DNA from: Fictibacillus phosphorivorans
GTDB taxonomy: Bacteria > Bacillota > Bacilli > Bacillales > Fictibacillaceae
NCBI RefSeq assembly: GCF_001619875.1
Contig: NZ_LRFC01000038.1
Location: 558,001 to 622,000, forward strand
Reading direction: 5' to 3'
DNA: 64,000 nt
Made by a program: the position numbers and the translations under genes. Below are positions 43,442 to 51,998 of the stretch, one piece after another (positions within the stretch are counted from its first letter, which is position 1; each line of letters starts with the position of its first letter). The notes below the pieces were generated by a model. The model was not told the DNA's origin and did not search any database. It saw nothing but the letters and a program-made list of their open reading frames with translations.

Positions 43442-44359
43442 ATGGCAATTCTAATTGATCAGAATACAAGGATGGTGATTCAAGGAATTACCGGCCGTGA
43501 AGCGCAGATGGTAGTTGATCATACACTTGCTTACGGTACACGCATCTATGCAGGTGTTACACCCGGGAAGGGCGGACAAAATGTATTAGGTGTACCTGTA
43601 TATGACACGGTATGGGAAGCGGTAAAAAAACAGAATGTAAATGCTAGCTTAGTTGTTGTCCCCCCGGCTTTTGCACTCGATGCTGTTTTAGAGGCAATTG
43701 ATAACGGAATCAAACTTATTGTCGTAACAACAGAAAACATTCCGCAGCTTGATTCGGTAAGAATGCTGTATGAAGCTCGGAAGAAAAATGTTGTTATCAT
43801 CGGTCCTAATACGGTCGGCATCATTAATCCAAAAGACAAAGTGAAGATGGGATCGATTGGCGGAGACCGGCCGGAGCGCTGCTTTGTTCCTGGCAATGTA
43901 GGTGTTATCTCAAGAAGCGGCGGAATGACAGCTGAAACATCCTGGATGGTGAAGCGTGCCGGATTCGGAGTTACAACCTCTGTCGGAATCGGAGGAGATA
44001 GCTTTATCGGATCAACCATAAAAGATTTACTTGCCTTGTTTGAAGAGGATAAAGAAACAAAAGCAGTCGTAACTTTTTCAGAACCAGGAACTTCTTTTGA
44101 AGAAGATGCGGCACAATTTTTAAAAGAAGGCGGATTTACTAAACCTTTAGTTTCATACGTGGCAGGGAGATTTACAGAATCCATGCCAGAAGGAACGGTG
44201 TTTGGTCATGCAGGTGCGATGATCTCCGGAAATACGGGGAGACCTTCACTAAAAATGAAAGCACTCCAAGATGCGGGGGCTCACGTGATCGAACGCTATG
44301 ACGATGTGATATCTGTTTTGAAAACGGTACTTGGAGAAAGGGTTGGGGGAGTAAAATGA
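43442..44359 (+). CDS. SucD-like CoA ligase alpha subunit
   Basis: 305 residues. CoA-binding Rossmann part (GITGREAQMVVDHTLAYGT, TPGKGGQNVLGVPVYDTV) and the phospho-histidine loop FGHAGAMISG. It starts directly after the beta subunit stop and overlaps the next gene by ATGA, so the three are translated together. Confidence 0.85.
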   Translation: MAILIDQNTRMVIQGITGREAQMVVDHTLAYGTRIYAGVTPGKGGQNVLGVPVYDTVWEAVKKQNVNASLVVVPPAFALDAVLEAIDNGIKLIVVTTENIPQLDSVRMLYEARKKNVVIIGPNTVGIINPKDKVKMGSIGGDRPERCFVPGNVGVISRSGGMTAETSWMVKRAGFGVTTSVGIGGDSFIGSTIKDLLALFEEDKETKAVVTFSEPGTSFEEDAAQFLKEGGFTKPLVSYVAGRFTESMPEGTVFGHAGAMISGNTGRPSLKMKALQDAGAHVIERYDDVISVLKTVLGERVGGVK

Positions 44360-45720
44360 CATTATCTCAAACTTTAGCAAGCTATGTTAATCGTACGCGC
44401 TATGAAGATCTACCGGAAAATGCCGTTGAATTTACAAAGCTTTGCATTCTCGATTGGTATGGTTCTGCAGTTGCGGGTAAAGATACGAAGCCCATTCAGG
44501 CGATAAAAGAACTTGTTGAAGAATGGGGAGGAAAGGAACAGGCGAGTCTTGTAACAGGTGGTAAATCTTCAGTTGCAAACAGCATTCTAGTAAATGCGGC
44601 GTCGAGTCATATTGTTGAATTGGACGATATTCATAAGTCATCTATTATTCATGCAGGTACAGTTGTAATCCCTGCTGCAGTTGCCGTTGCAGAAGCGTAT
44701 GGGTTAAGCGGTAAAGAACTCATCACAGCGATAGTAACAGGTTATGAGGTTTGCTACAGAATTGGAGAAGCGGTTTCTCCTTCTCACTATTACTATTTTC
44801 ATAACACAGCTACGTGCGGAACGTTTGGAGCAGCAGCAGCTGTCGGTAAATTGTTAAAATTGAACGATGAACAGCTAGCGCATGCTCTAGGGAACGCCGG
44901 ATCGCAAGCTGCTGGGTTATGGGAATTTATTGAAGATGGAGCGATGACCAAACAGCTTCATACTGCTAAAGCAGCTTACAATGGAGCAATAGCCGCTCTG
45001 CTCGCAAAAAAAGATTTTACAGGCGCAAGTCAGATTCTTGAAGGAAGACGCGGATTCTTTCATGCTATGGCAGAATCAGTAGACCCTTCAAGAATTACGA
45101 ATGGACTCGGCCATGTCTATAAAATAGTAGAAAATAGTTTTAAAATACATGCATCTTGCCGGCATACTCATCCGGCAGTAGATTGCATCCTCGACATCAT
45201 GGCAAATCATGACATCAAGCATACATCCATTCAAAAAATTATGATCCATACGTATCAAACCGTATTGAACATCACAGATAAACCTAACCCTGACACTGTA
45301 TATGCATCTAAGTTCAGCAGCCAGTTCTGCGCAGCCCTCGCAGCCGTTAAAGGCAGCGCTACCTTATATGACTTTGATGAAGAGACACTAAGAAGACCAG
45401 AGATTAAACAATTAATGAACAAAATAGAGGTTCATGCTGATCCTTACTATGACAATCTGTATCCAGAAAAATGGGGAGCAAAGGTAGAAATTGAGTTGCA
45501 GAATGGCAAGGTTTATACCGAAGCGACCGACTATCCAAAAGGCGATCCTGAAAAGCCAGCCAGTAAGGAAGAATTGATTGAGAAGTTCTTATCCATGACG
45601 TTTTCTAAGTTAGAAAATGCGGAAAAGCATGCAGAGAAAATTCTAAAGCTAGAAAGGATAACGGTAAGAGAGTGGCTTGCTGAAGAAACGAGGGATGAAG
45701 CGTGCAATCCAATTCATTAA
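44356..45720 (+). CDS. MmgE/PrpD family protein (2)
   Basis: 454 residues. Landmarks: HIVELDDIHKSSIIHAGTVV, FHNTATCGTFGAAAAVGKL, KQLHTAKAAYNG and SCRHTHPAVDCILD. It belongs to a different branch from the protein at 38570: the equivalent first motif is ELDDIHKSS rather than DFDDTLLDT. It sits in the CoA ligase-SDH operon, overlapping the ligase by ATGA and sdhC by 19 bp. Possible roles are dehydration, epimerisation or decarboxylation of a polycarboxylate. Confidence 0.85.
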   Translation: MTLSQTLASYVNRTRYEDLPENAVEFTKLCILDWYGSAVAGKDTKPIQAIKELVEEWGGKEQASLVTGGKSSVANSILVNAASSHIVELDDIHKSSIIHAGTVVIPAAVAVAEAYGLSGKELITAIVTGYEVCYRIGEAVSPSHYYYFHNTATCGTFGAAAAVGKLLKLNDEQLAHALGNAGSQAAGLWEFIEDGAMTKQLHTAKAAYNGAIAALLAKKDFTGASQILEGRRGFFHAMAESVDPSRITNGLGHVYKIVENSFKIHASCRHTHPAVDCILDIMANHDIKHTSIQKIMIHTYQTVLNITDKPNPDTVYASKFSSQFCAALAAVKGSATLYDFDEETLRRPEIKQLMNKIEVHADPYYDNLYPEKWGAKVEIELQNGKVYTEATDYPKGDPEKPASKEELIEKFLSMTFSKLENAEKHAEKILKLERITVREWLAEETRDEACNPIH

Positions 45721-46355
45721 CAGTGGATCCTCAACCAGTAAACAGAAACATAAAAAAACGTTTTGTCCTTTCAAGGCTTCACTCTCTAGCTGGTATCGTT
45801 CCATTAGGAATCTTCATGGTAGAGCATCTATTAACAAATTCAACTGCTCTGTTTGGCAGTGAAAAATATAACGAACAAATTCATCTGATTCAAAGCATTC
45901 CTTTTTTGCCGTTGCTTGAGATCTTTTTAGTTGCCATCCCGCTTATTTTTCATGCAGGGTACGGAATCTATTTGTCTATGATTTCTAAATCAAATATTCA
46001 AACATACAAGTATGAAAGAAACAGATTGTTTTTCTTTCAGAGAGTCACGGGAATAACGACACTCGTTTTTATTATTTATCATGTCTGGTCTTTTCGATTA
46101 GCACCTGTGTTTTATGGGACCGAAATAAATTTTGATCTTGTGAATAGTCACCTGGAAAATGTATTTATCTTTTCTTTCTATGTGATCGGAGTAGTTGGGG
46201 CAGTTTTTCATTTCACAAATGGTATACGTACAGGATTAATAACATGGGGAGTGACGAAAGGTCCTGCCTCTCAGCGAATTGCACAAAAAATTTGTTTACT
46301 ATTATTTGCGGTGTTCGGTGTTCTAGGCGTAACGAGCTTATTCGCATTTATATAA
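45702..46355 (+). CDS. sdhC: Succinate dehydrogenase-type cytochrome b subunit
   Basis: 217 residues from a GTG start, with five predicted helices and haem-ligand histidines in SRLHSLAG, VEHLLTN, IFHAGYG, IIYHVWSF and VFHFTNG, as in the diheme cytochrome b558 of Bacillus. It anchors the next two subunits and passes electrons to menaquinone. Gene order C-A-B is that of Bacillus sdh. As this set lies in a catabolic operon, it may be a dedicated second copy. Confidence 0.85.
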   Translation: MQSNSLTVDPQPVNRNIKKRFVLSRLHSLAGIVPLGIFMVEHLLTNSTALFGSEKYNEQIHLIQSIPFLPLLEIFLVAIPLIFHAGYGIYLSMISKSNIQTYKYERNRLFFFQRVTGITTLVFIIYHVWSFRLAPVFYGTEINFDLVNSHLENVFIFSFYVIGVVGAVFHFTNGIRTGLITWGVTKGPASQRIAQKICLLLFAVFGVLGVTSLFAFI

Positions 46356-46375
46356 GAAAATGGAGGTGAAACATC

Positions 46376-48145
46376 TTGGACAATCAAGAATCAATCGTAG
46401 TTGGCGGCGGACTTGCAGGACTAATGGCAGCGATTAATCTTGCTGAAGCCCAAAAAAAGGTAAAGCTCTTCTCATTTGTACCTGTTCGCAGATCCCATTC
46501 TGTTTGTGCTCAAGGGGGCATCAATGGAGCGGTAAACACAAAGGGAGAAGGAGATTCAGTCTGGGAGCATTTTGAAGATACGATTTATGGCGGAGATTTT
46601 TTGGCGAATCAGCCTCCTGTAAAAGCAATGTGTGAAGCAGCACCAGATATCATCTATCTCCTTGCCAGAATGGGCGTACAGTTTAATCGGACTGAAGAGG
46701 GACATATCGACTTTAGAAGATTAGGTGGAGCAAAGTATTCCAGAACCGCTTTCGCAGGATCCACAACTGGTCAGCAAATCCTTTATGCGCTTGACGAACA
46801 AGTAAGAAGATTTGAAACAGAAGGTTTAGTTGAGAAATTTGAGTACTGGGAGTTCCTTTCACTTGTTATCGATGATGACGGCAGGTGCCGGGGGATTTCG
46901 GCTCAAAACTTAAAAACAATGGAGATTCATACGTTTAAATCAGATGCCGTGATTCTTGCGACTGGCGGCATCGGTAATATTTTCAGAAAAAGCACGAACT
47001 CCATTATTAATACAGGCAGTGCACATAGTATTGCTTATCAGCAGGGCGTTCGTTATGCCAATGGAGAGTTCATCCAAATCCATCCGACCGCGATACCTGG
47101 AGATGACAAGCTTCGATTGATGTCAGAATCAGCAAGAGGAGAAGGTGGAAGAGTATGGGTGTATCGCGACGGGAAACCATGGTACTTCCTTGAAGAAAAA
47201 TATCCTGCGTACGGCAACCTTGTCCCAAGGGATATCGCAACACGTGAAATTTTCCATGTATGTGTTGATTTGAAGCTAGGAATCAATGGTGAAAACATGG
47301 TTTATTTAGACCTCTCACACCTTTCACCTGAATTACTAAATAGAAAGCTCGGAGGCATTTTGGATATTTATGAAAAATTTGTTGGTGATGATCCTCGCAA
47401 ACTGCCTATGAAGATTTTTCCAGCCATGCACTATTCTATGGGAGGTCTTTGGGTAGATTATGACCAGATGACGAATATTCCTGGATTATTCGCATGTGGA
47501 GAATGTGAGTATCAGTATCATGGAGGAAATCGCCTTGGCGCCAACTCCTTAGTGTCAGCGATATATGGCGGAATGGTTGCAGGTCCGAATGCCGTTAATT
47601 ATATGAACGGCTTAGAGGTAAAGTGTGAGGACTTACCGGATTCTATTTATCAAACGGAATTAAAGAAACAGAAAGAAGAATATGAAAAGCTTCTTAACAT
47701 GGACGGAAACGAAAACCCTTATCAGCTTCATGTGGAAATGAGCGATTGGATGGTTGATAACGTTACGGTTGTCAGACATAATGACCGGCTTCAAAAAACA
47801 GATGAAAAACTTCAAGAGTTGCAAGAGCGGATGAAAAACATTGGGATAGACGATCGAAGCTCATGGCAAAACAGAACAGTCCCTTTTGTACGCCAGTTGA
47901 AACACATGCTGGAACTCGCAAGGGTCATCACAGTTGGGGCACTGCATCGAAACGAGAGCAGAGGAGCCCACTACAAACCAGAGTTTCCGGAAAGAGATGA
48001 TGAGAACTGGCTGAAGACAACGATTGCTACATACACACCATCAGGACCAAGTCTTTCCTATGAGCCTGTAGATATTCAACATTTGAGACCAAGACCGAGA
48101 CGGTATGATGTGGTTACGTCGAGCAAAGAATTTTCAAAAGCCTAA
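46376..48145 (+). CDS. sdhA: Succinate dehydrogenase-type flavoprotein subunit
   Basis: 589 residues from a TTG behind GGAGGTGA. FAD loop VVGGGLAGLMAAINL, the covalent flavin histidine in RRSHSVCAQGGINGA, active-site motifs HPTAIPG and the arginine region SARGEGGRVW, and the C-terminal HRNESRGAHYKPEFPERDD. It oxidises succinate or a substituted succinate to the matching alkene acid. Start codon and spacing suggest translation controlled by its own strong site. Confidence 0.9.
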   Translation: MDNQESIVVGGGLAGLMAAINLAEAQKKVKLFSFVPVRRSHSVCAQGGINGAVNTKGEGDSVWEHFEDTIYGGDFLANQPPVKAMCEAAPDIIYLLARMGVQFNRTEEGHIDFRRLGGAKYSRTAFAGSTTGQQILYALDEQVRRFETEGLVEKFEYWEFLSLVIDDDGRCRGISAQNLKTMEIHTFKSDAVILATGGIGNIFRKSTNSIINTGSAHSIAYQQGVRYANGEFIQIHPTAIPGDDKLRLMSESARGEGGRVWVYRDGKPWYFLEEKYPAYGNLVPRDIATREIFHVCVDLKLGINGENMVYLDLSHLSPELLNRKLGGILDIYEKFVGDDPRKLPMKIFPAMHYSMGGLWVDYDQMTNIPGLFACGECEYQYHGGNRLGANSLVSAIYGGMVAGPNAVNYMNGLEVKCEDLPDSIYQTELKKQKEEYEKLLNMDGNENPYQLHVEMSDWMVDNVTVVRHNDRLQKTDEKLQELQERMKNIGIDDRSSWQNRTVPFVRQLKHMLELARVITVGALHRNESRGAHYKPEFPERDDENWLKTTIATYTPSGPSLSYEPVDIQHLRPRPRRYDVVTSSKEFSKA

Positions 48146-48167
48146 ATGAGGCAGAAAGGAGAACGGT

Positions 48168-48920
48168 ATGAGTGCTGAAAAGGTAATACGGCTAAAAGTA
48201 AAAAGAAAAGACAAGATGGACAGTGAATCGTACTGGGAAGAGTTTGCGATTCCTTACCGCCCTAACATGAATGTCATCTCTGCTTTAATGGAAATACAGC
48301 GAAACCCTGTGAACACAGAAGGAACTCAAGTGCGTTCTGTTGCATGGGAATATAACTGTCTAGAAGAAGTTTGCGGAGCATGCAGTATGAGAATTAACGG
48401 GAAAGTAAGGCAAGCCTGTTCAACTTTAGTGGAGAAGCTCAAACAGCCAATCCAGCTAGAGCCTATGGAAACATTTCCTGTTGAAAGGGATTTAGTCGTA
48501 GATCGTCAGCGGATGTTTGATGCTCTGCAAAAAATAAAAGGATGGATCCCAATCGATGGTACATATGCAATGGGATCAGGTCCATTAATTTCGTCTGGGG
48601 AACAACAAGAAGCATATAAATTTTCAACCTGTATGACTTGCGGCTGCTGCCTGGATGCTTGTCCCAATGTAAACAGCGGCTCTCCATTTATTGGCCCTCA
48701 GGCGCTGGCTCAAACAAAGTATTTTAACATGCACCCCACTGGAAAATTAACAAAAAATGAACGCCTGGAAGTGGTTATAGGTGATGAAGGCATTTCGAAT
48801 TGCGGGAATTCACAAAACTGTGTTGAAGTATGCCCGAAAGATATTCCTTTAACAACGGCTCTTGCAGAATTAAATCATGAAGCCAATCGTTATGCATTAT
48901 GGAGCTGGCTGAAAAAGTAG
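48168..48920 (+). CDS. sdhB: Succinate dehydrogenase-type iron-sulfur subunit
   Basis: 250 residues. The 2Fe-2S site is CLEEVCGACSMRINGKVRQAC, and the two ferredoxin-like clusters come from STCMTCGCCLDACP and CGNSQNCVEVCPKDIP. It passes electrons from the flavoprotein to the cytochrome. It overlaps no conserved part of the next gene; its stop lies 24 bases before the next ATG. Confidence 0.9.
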   Translation: MSAEKVIRLKVKRKDKMDSESYWEEFAIPYRPNMNVISALMEIQRNPVNTEGTQVRSVAWEYNCLEEVCGACSMRINGKVRQACSTLVEKLKQPIQLEPMETFPVERDLVVDRQRMFDALQKIKGWIPIDGTYAMGSGPLISSGEQQEAYKFSTCMTCGCCLDACPNVNSGSPFIGPQALAQTKYFNMHPTGKLTKNERLEVVIGDEGISNCGNSQNCVEVCPKDIPLTTALAELNHEANRYALWSWLKK

Positions 48921-48943
48921 AGCTTAGTATGGAGGTCATTTTG

Positions 48944-50497
48944 ATGTCAGATAAATCTTATCATTTTGATGTGATTGTAGTTGGCGGTGGCCACGCAGCA
49001 TTAGTTGCTGCCATTTCAGCATGGGATAGCGGTGCATCTGTTGCACTCGTTACAAAAGGGAAAGCAGGACTCGGAGGATCATCTGTGATTTCTGACGGTG
49101 TGTATGCAGCCATTTTTTCTGAACATGATTCTAGTGACATTTATTATACGGACATTTTAAAAGGCGGAAAGGGATTATCCAATCCTCGGCTAGCAAAAGT
49201 GCTCGCAGAAGAATGTACAGAAAGAGTGATGGAGCTTGAAAGTGTTTATGGTGTGGAGCTGCAGTTTGAAAAGATTGTTGCTACCCCAGGACACTTCTAT
49301 CCAAGAAGGGTATATGCCGGAAAAGGAATCGGGAAAACGGTAACGAAAGCGCTAAGAGATGCTGCTATTGACAAGGGTATAACCCTGTTTGAAAATTATA
49401 CTGTGCTTGATCTGATTAGTGACGGAAAACAAAATTATGGAGTGGTCGCACAAAAAGATAATCAAATATACGAGTTTATAGCCCCTTCTACCATTCTAGC
49501 AACAGGAGGATTTGGCGGACTTTATACATCAACAGACAATCCAAGAGATATTACAGGTGAAGCGATCGGAATGGTTTGGCGGCACGGTATTGAATTAATA
49601 GATATGGAGTTTGTGCAATTTTATCCTTATCGTTTGAAGTCACCTGCAAATATCGACGTTATGACGAAAATTTTCGGCAAAGGTGCCATTTTACGAAACG
49701 AAAAACAAGAACGGTTTATGGAGAGATATCCCAAAAAAGAACTGGAAACCCGGGACGTTCTTAGTTATGAGATGTTCCAGCAAAAAGAGGTTTATTTAGA
49801 TTTTTCAAACGTATCAGAGAATGATTTAGAAATAGACAGTCCAGCCCTTTTTCGTCTTATAAAAAAAGGTCATGAGGGAAAATGGATAATGAGTCCCGTA
49901 CAGCATTATTGTATGGGCGGAATCAAAGTGGATGAGTGGGGAAAAACCAGCTTGAACGGGTTATATGCTTGCGGCGAATGTACAGGAGGACTGCATGGAG
50001 CAAATCGTCTTGGAGGAGGGTCCATTACTGAGGCTCTTGTATTTGGAAAACGGACAGGATATGCTGCTGCAGAAAACAAGAAAGAGATCACCTTATTTAA
50101 TTATACAAAGACCGTTAGTCCAACTGATATTGAGGTTAATAGAGAACTAGAAAAAGAGATTTATACAAAAGTCAGAGAAATTATGTGGGAGAAAGCAGGA
50201 ATTGAACGGACAACCCAAACACTTTTACAAGCAAAGGAAGAATTAAATCAACTTGCTGAAGAAACTTCTTCTGTACGATTAAAGGATAAAATTCGAGCAG
50301 CCTGGGCTTCCGTTTATGCGGCTTCCATTCGTATAGAAAGCAGAGGAGCACATAAACTTCAAAATGCAGCTTCAGAAAAAAAGGAATGGGAAGGTAATAT
50401 TGAAATTCATAATAAAAGTGCCCGGTTTATTCCTGCAGCATTAGATGAAGGCAGGAGAAAAAAGGAGCAGGTAGCTTATGAAAATCATCAAGTATGA
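48944..50497 (+). CDS. FAD-dependent succinate/tricarballylate dehydrogenase-like flavoprotein
   Basis: 517 residues. FAD loop DVIVVGGGHAALVAAI, LATGGFGG, and the C-terminal GGIKVDEWGKTSLNGLYACG and RLGGGSITEALVFG of the fumarate reductase/aspartate oxidase superfamily. The flavin-attaching SH motif of SdhA is missing, so FAD is probably non-covalent, as in tricarballylate dehydrogenase (TcuA) or aspartate oxidase. GGAGGT at 48931-48936 sets the start. It overlaps the fumarase-like alpha gene by 20 bp. A role in oxidising a second polycarboxylate is inferred. Confidence 0.75.
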   Translation: MSDKSYHFDVIVVGGGHAALVAAISAWDSGASVALVTKGKAGLGGSSVISDGVYAAIFSEHDSSDIYYTDILKGGKGLSNPRLAKVLAEECTERVMELESVYGVELQFEKIVATPGHFYPRRVYAGKGIGKTVTKALRDAAIDKGITLFENYTVLDLISDGKQNYGVVAQKDNQIYEFIAPSTILATGGFGGLYTSTDNPRDITGEAIGMVWRHGIELIDMEFVQFYPYRLKSPANIDVMTKIFGKGAILRNEKQERFMERYPKKELETRDVLSYEMFQQKEVYLDFSNVSENDLEIDSPALFRLIKKGHEGKWIMSPVQHYCMGGIKVDEWGKTSLNGLYACGECTGGLHGANRLGGGSITEALVFGKRTGYAAAENKKEITLFNYTKTVSPTDIEVNRELEKEIYTKVREIMWEKAGIERTTQTLLQAKEELNQLAEETSSVRLKDKIRAAWASVYAASIRIESRGAHKLQNAASEKKEWEGNIEIHNKSARFIPAALDEGRRKKEQVAYENHQV

Positions 50498-51323
50498 GGA
50501 AATAGTAAAGCACGTTTCAAAAATGTGTCAGGAAGCAAACTTTGATTTAGGTCAAGATGTGGTCAATGCCTTTCAATCGGCTCTAAAAAAAGAGAAATCA
50601 GAAACAGGAAAAGATATTCTGGAACAGCTGATAGCCAATGCTGATATTGCAACAAGTGAGAGAGTCCCCATGTGCCAAGATACTGGTGTTTCTGTTTTTA
50701 TTATCGAGCTTGGGCAAGACTGTCATATCACAGGCGGCAAGCTGTATGATGCCATCAATGAGGGTGTCAAAAAAGGGTATGAAGAAGGGTATTTACGGCA
50801 TTCAATCGTAGACCACCCCATTACGAGAGAAAAAAGTAAAGGGTATAACACACCTTCTATTATTCACGTTGAACTCGTTGAAGGAGACGAGTTGGTCATT
50901 CATATGTCCGCTAAAGGCGGCGGCAGCGAAAACATGAGTACGTTAAAAATGCTTAAACCCTCTGATGGTGTCGAAGGTGTGAAAAATTTTATCCTCGACA
51001 CAGTCAGAGTGGCTGGTCCTAATGCCTGTCCACCGCTTGTGGTAGGCGTTGGTGTTGGAGGGAACTTTGAAAGAAGTGCCTATTTAGCGAAAAAGTCGTT
51101 ATTCAGACCAATCGGACACAGAAATGAACGGACAGAAATAAGTGAGCTTGAAATGGAACTGATGGAGAAGATTAACCAGCTAGGTATCGGACCGCAGGGA
51201 ATGGGCGGAAGTACAACTGCATTAGATGTAAAAATAGAAATTGAGCCCTGTCACATTGCAGCACTGCCGGTTGCGGTAAATCTGAATTGTCACGCAAGCC
51301 GACATAAGGAAATCCGCTTGTGA
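50478..51323 (+). CDS. Class I fumarate/tartrate dehydratase, alpha subunit (copy 2)
   Basis: 281 residues with all three cluster cysteines: Cys66 (MCQDTG), Cys184 (NACPPLVVG) and Cys271 (LNCHA). It aligns along its full length with the protein at 29746 but clearly differs (CQDTG versus CHDTG, MSAKGGGSEN versus LPKGGGSEN). CQDTG is the more usual fumarase form. In this operon it would hydrate the alkene made by the SDH-like complex. Confidence 0.85.
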   Translation: MKIIKYEEIVKHVSKMCQEANFDLGQDVVNAFQSALKKEKSETGKDILEQLIANADIATSERVPMCQDTGVSVFIIELGQDCHITGGKLYDAINEGVKKGYEEGYLRHSIVDHPITREKSKGYNTPSIIHVELVEGDELVIHMSAKGGGSENMSTLKMLKPSDGVEGVKNFILDTVRVAGPNACPPLVVGVGVGGNFERSAYLAKKSLFRPIGHRNERTEISELEMELMEKINQLGIGPQGMGGSTTALDVKIEIEPCHIAALPVAVNLNCHASRHKEIRL

Positions 51324-51339
51324 AAAGGAGAGTGAAAAC

Positions 51340-51891
51340 ATGGCTGCCATTCAATTAAGCTGTCCAATTTCAGATGAAGAAATTAAAACATTAAAAGCAG
51401 GTGACAGGGTATTGCTGAGCGGAACCATTTATACAGCCCGCGACGCTGCTCATAAGAGAATGTCAGAAGCACTCCAAAACAGTGGGAAACTGCCTGTTCA
51501 GATTGCAGGACAGATTATATATTATGTTGGTCCTACACCTGCAAAGCCCGGTCAGGTGATCGGATCAGCTGGTCCCACGACAAGTGGAAGAATGGATAAG
51601 TACACACCAGCATTGCTTGAACTTGGTTTGAAAGGAATGATCGGAAAAGGATATCGTAGTGATGAGGTTGTTGAATCGATCAAAAAAAATAAAGCTGTAT
51701 ACTTTGGTGCTATTGGTGGATCAGGTGCATTAATAGCACGAACGATAAAGTCCTCAGAAATCATTGCTTATCAAGATTTAGGGCCAGAAGCAATCTATAA
51801 ATTAGAGGTGAAAGAATTTCCTGCCATAGTTATTATAGATAGCAAAGGAAACGATTGGTATGAAATCGGAAAGCAGCAGTATCAATCATAA
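51340..51891 (+). CDS. Class I fumarate/tartrate dehydratase, beta subunit (copy 2)
   Basis: 183 residues; SGTIYTARDAAHKRM, GPTPAKPGQVIGSAGPTTSGRMD and GKGYRS are beta-subunit marks. Fifteen residues shorter than copy 1 at the C-terminus. It ends the long operon; a clear terminator follows at 51907. Confidence 0.9.
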   Translation: MAAIQLSCPISDEEIKTLKAGDRVLLSGTIYTARDAAHKRMSEALQNSGKLPVQIAGQIIYYVGPTPAKPGQVIGSAGPTTSGRMDKYTPALLELGLKGMIGKGYRSDEVVESIKKNKAVYFGAIGGSGALIARTIKSSEIIAYQDLGPEAIYKLEVKEFPAIVIIDSKGNDWYEIGKQQYQS

Positions 51892-51906
51892 TACTGTGCG
51901 TGTTTA

Positions 51907-51933
51907 AGCAGCCCTATGCAGGCTGCTTTTTTT
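51907..51933 (+). terminator. Terminator of the polycarboxylate operon
   Basis: AGCAGCC (51907-51913) pairs with GGCTGCT (51921-51927), seven-base loop, then seven Ts. Confidence 0.9.
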
Positions 51934-51998
51934 GTTCCCAATCCCTTATCCCATTTATACACTAATTAATAATAATGTTGAAAGGTAGGGGGAGACTT

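Noticed and set aside
43546-44184. Minus-strand open frame of 212 codons
   Set aside because: It is antisense to the SucD-like gene, with no recognisable domain or start site.
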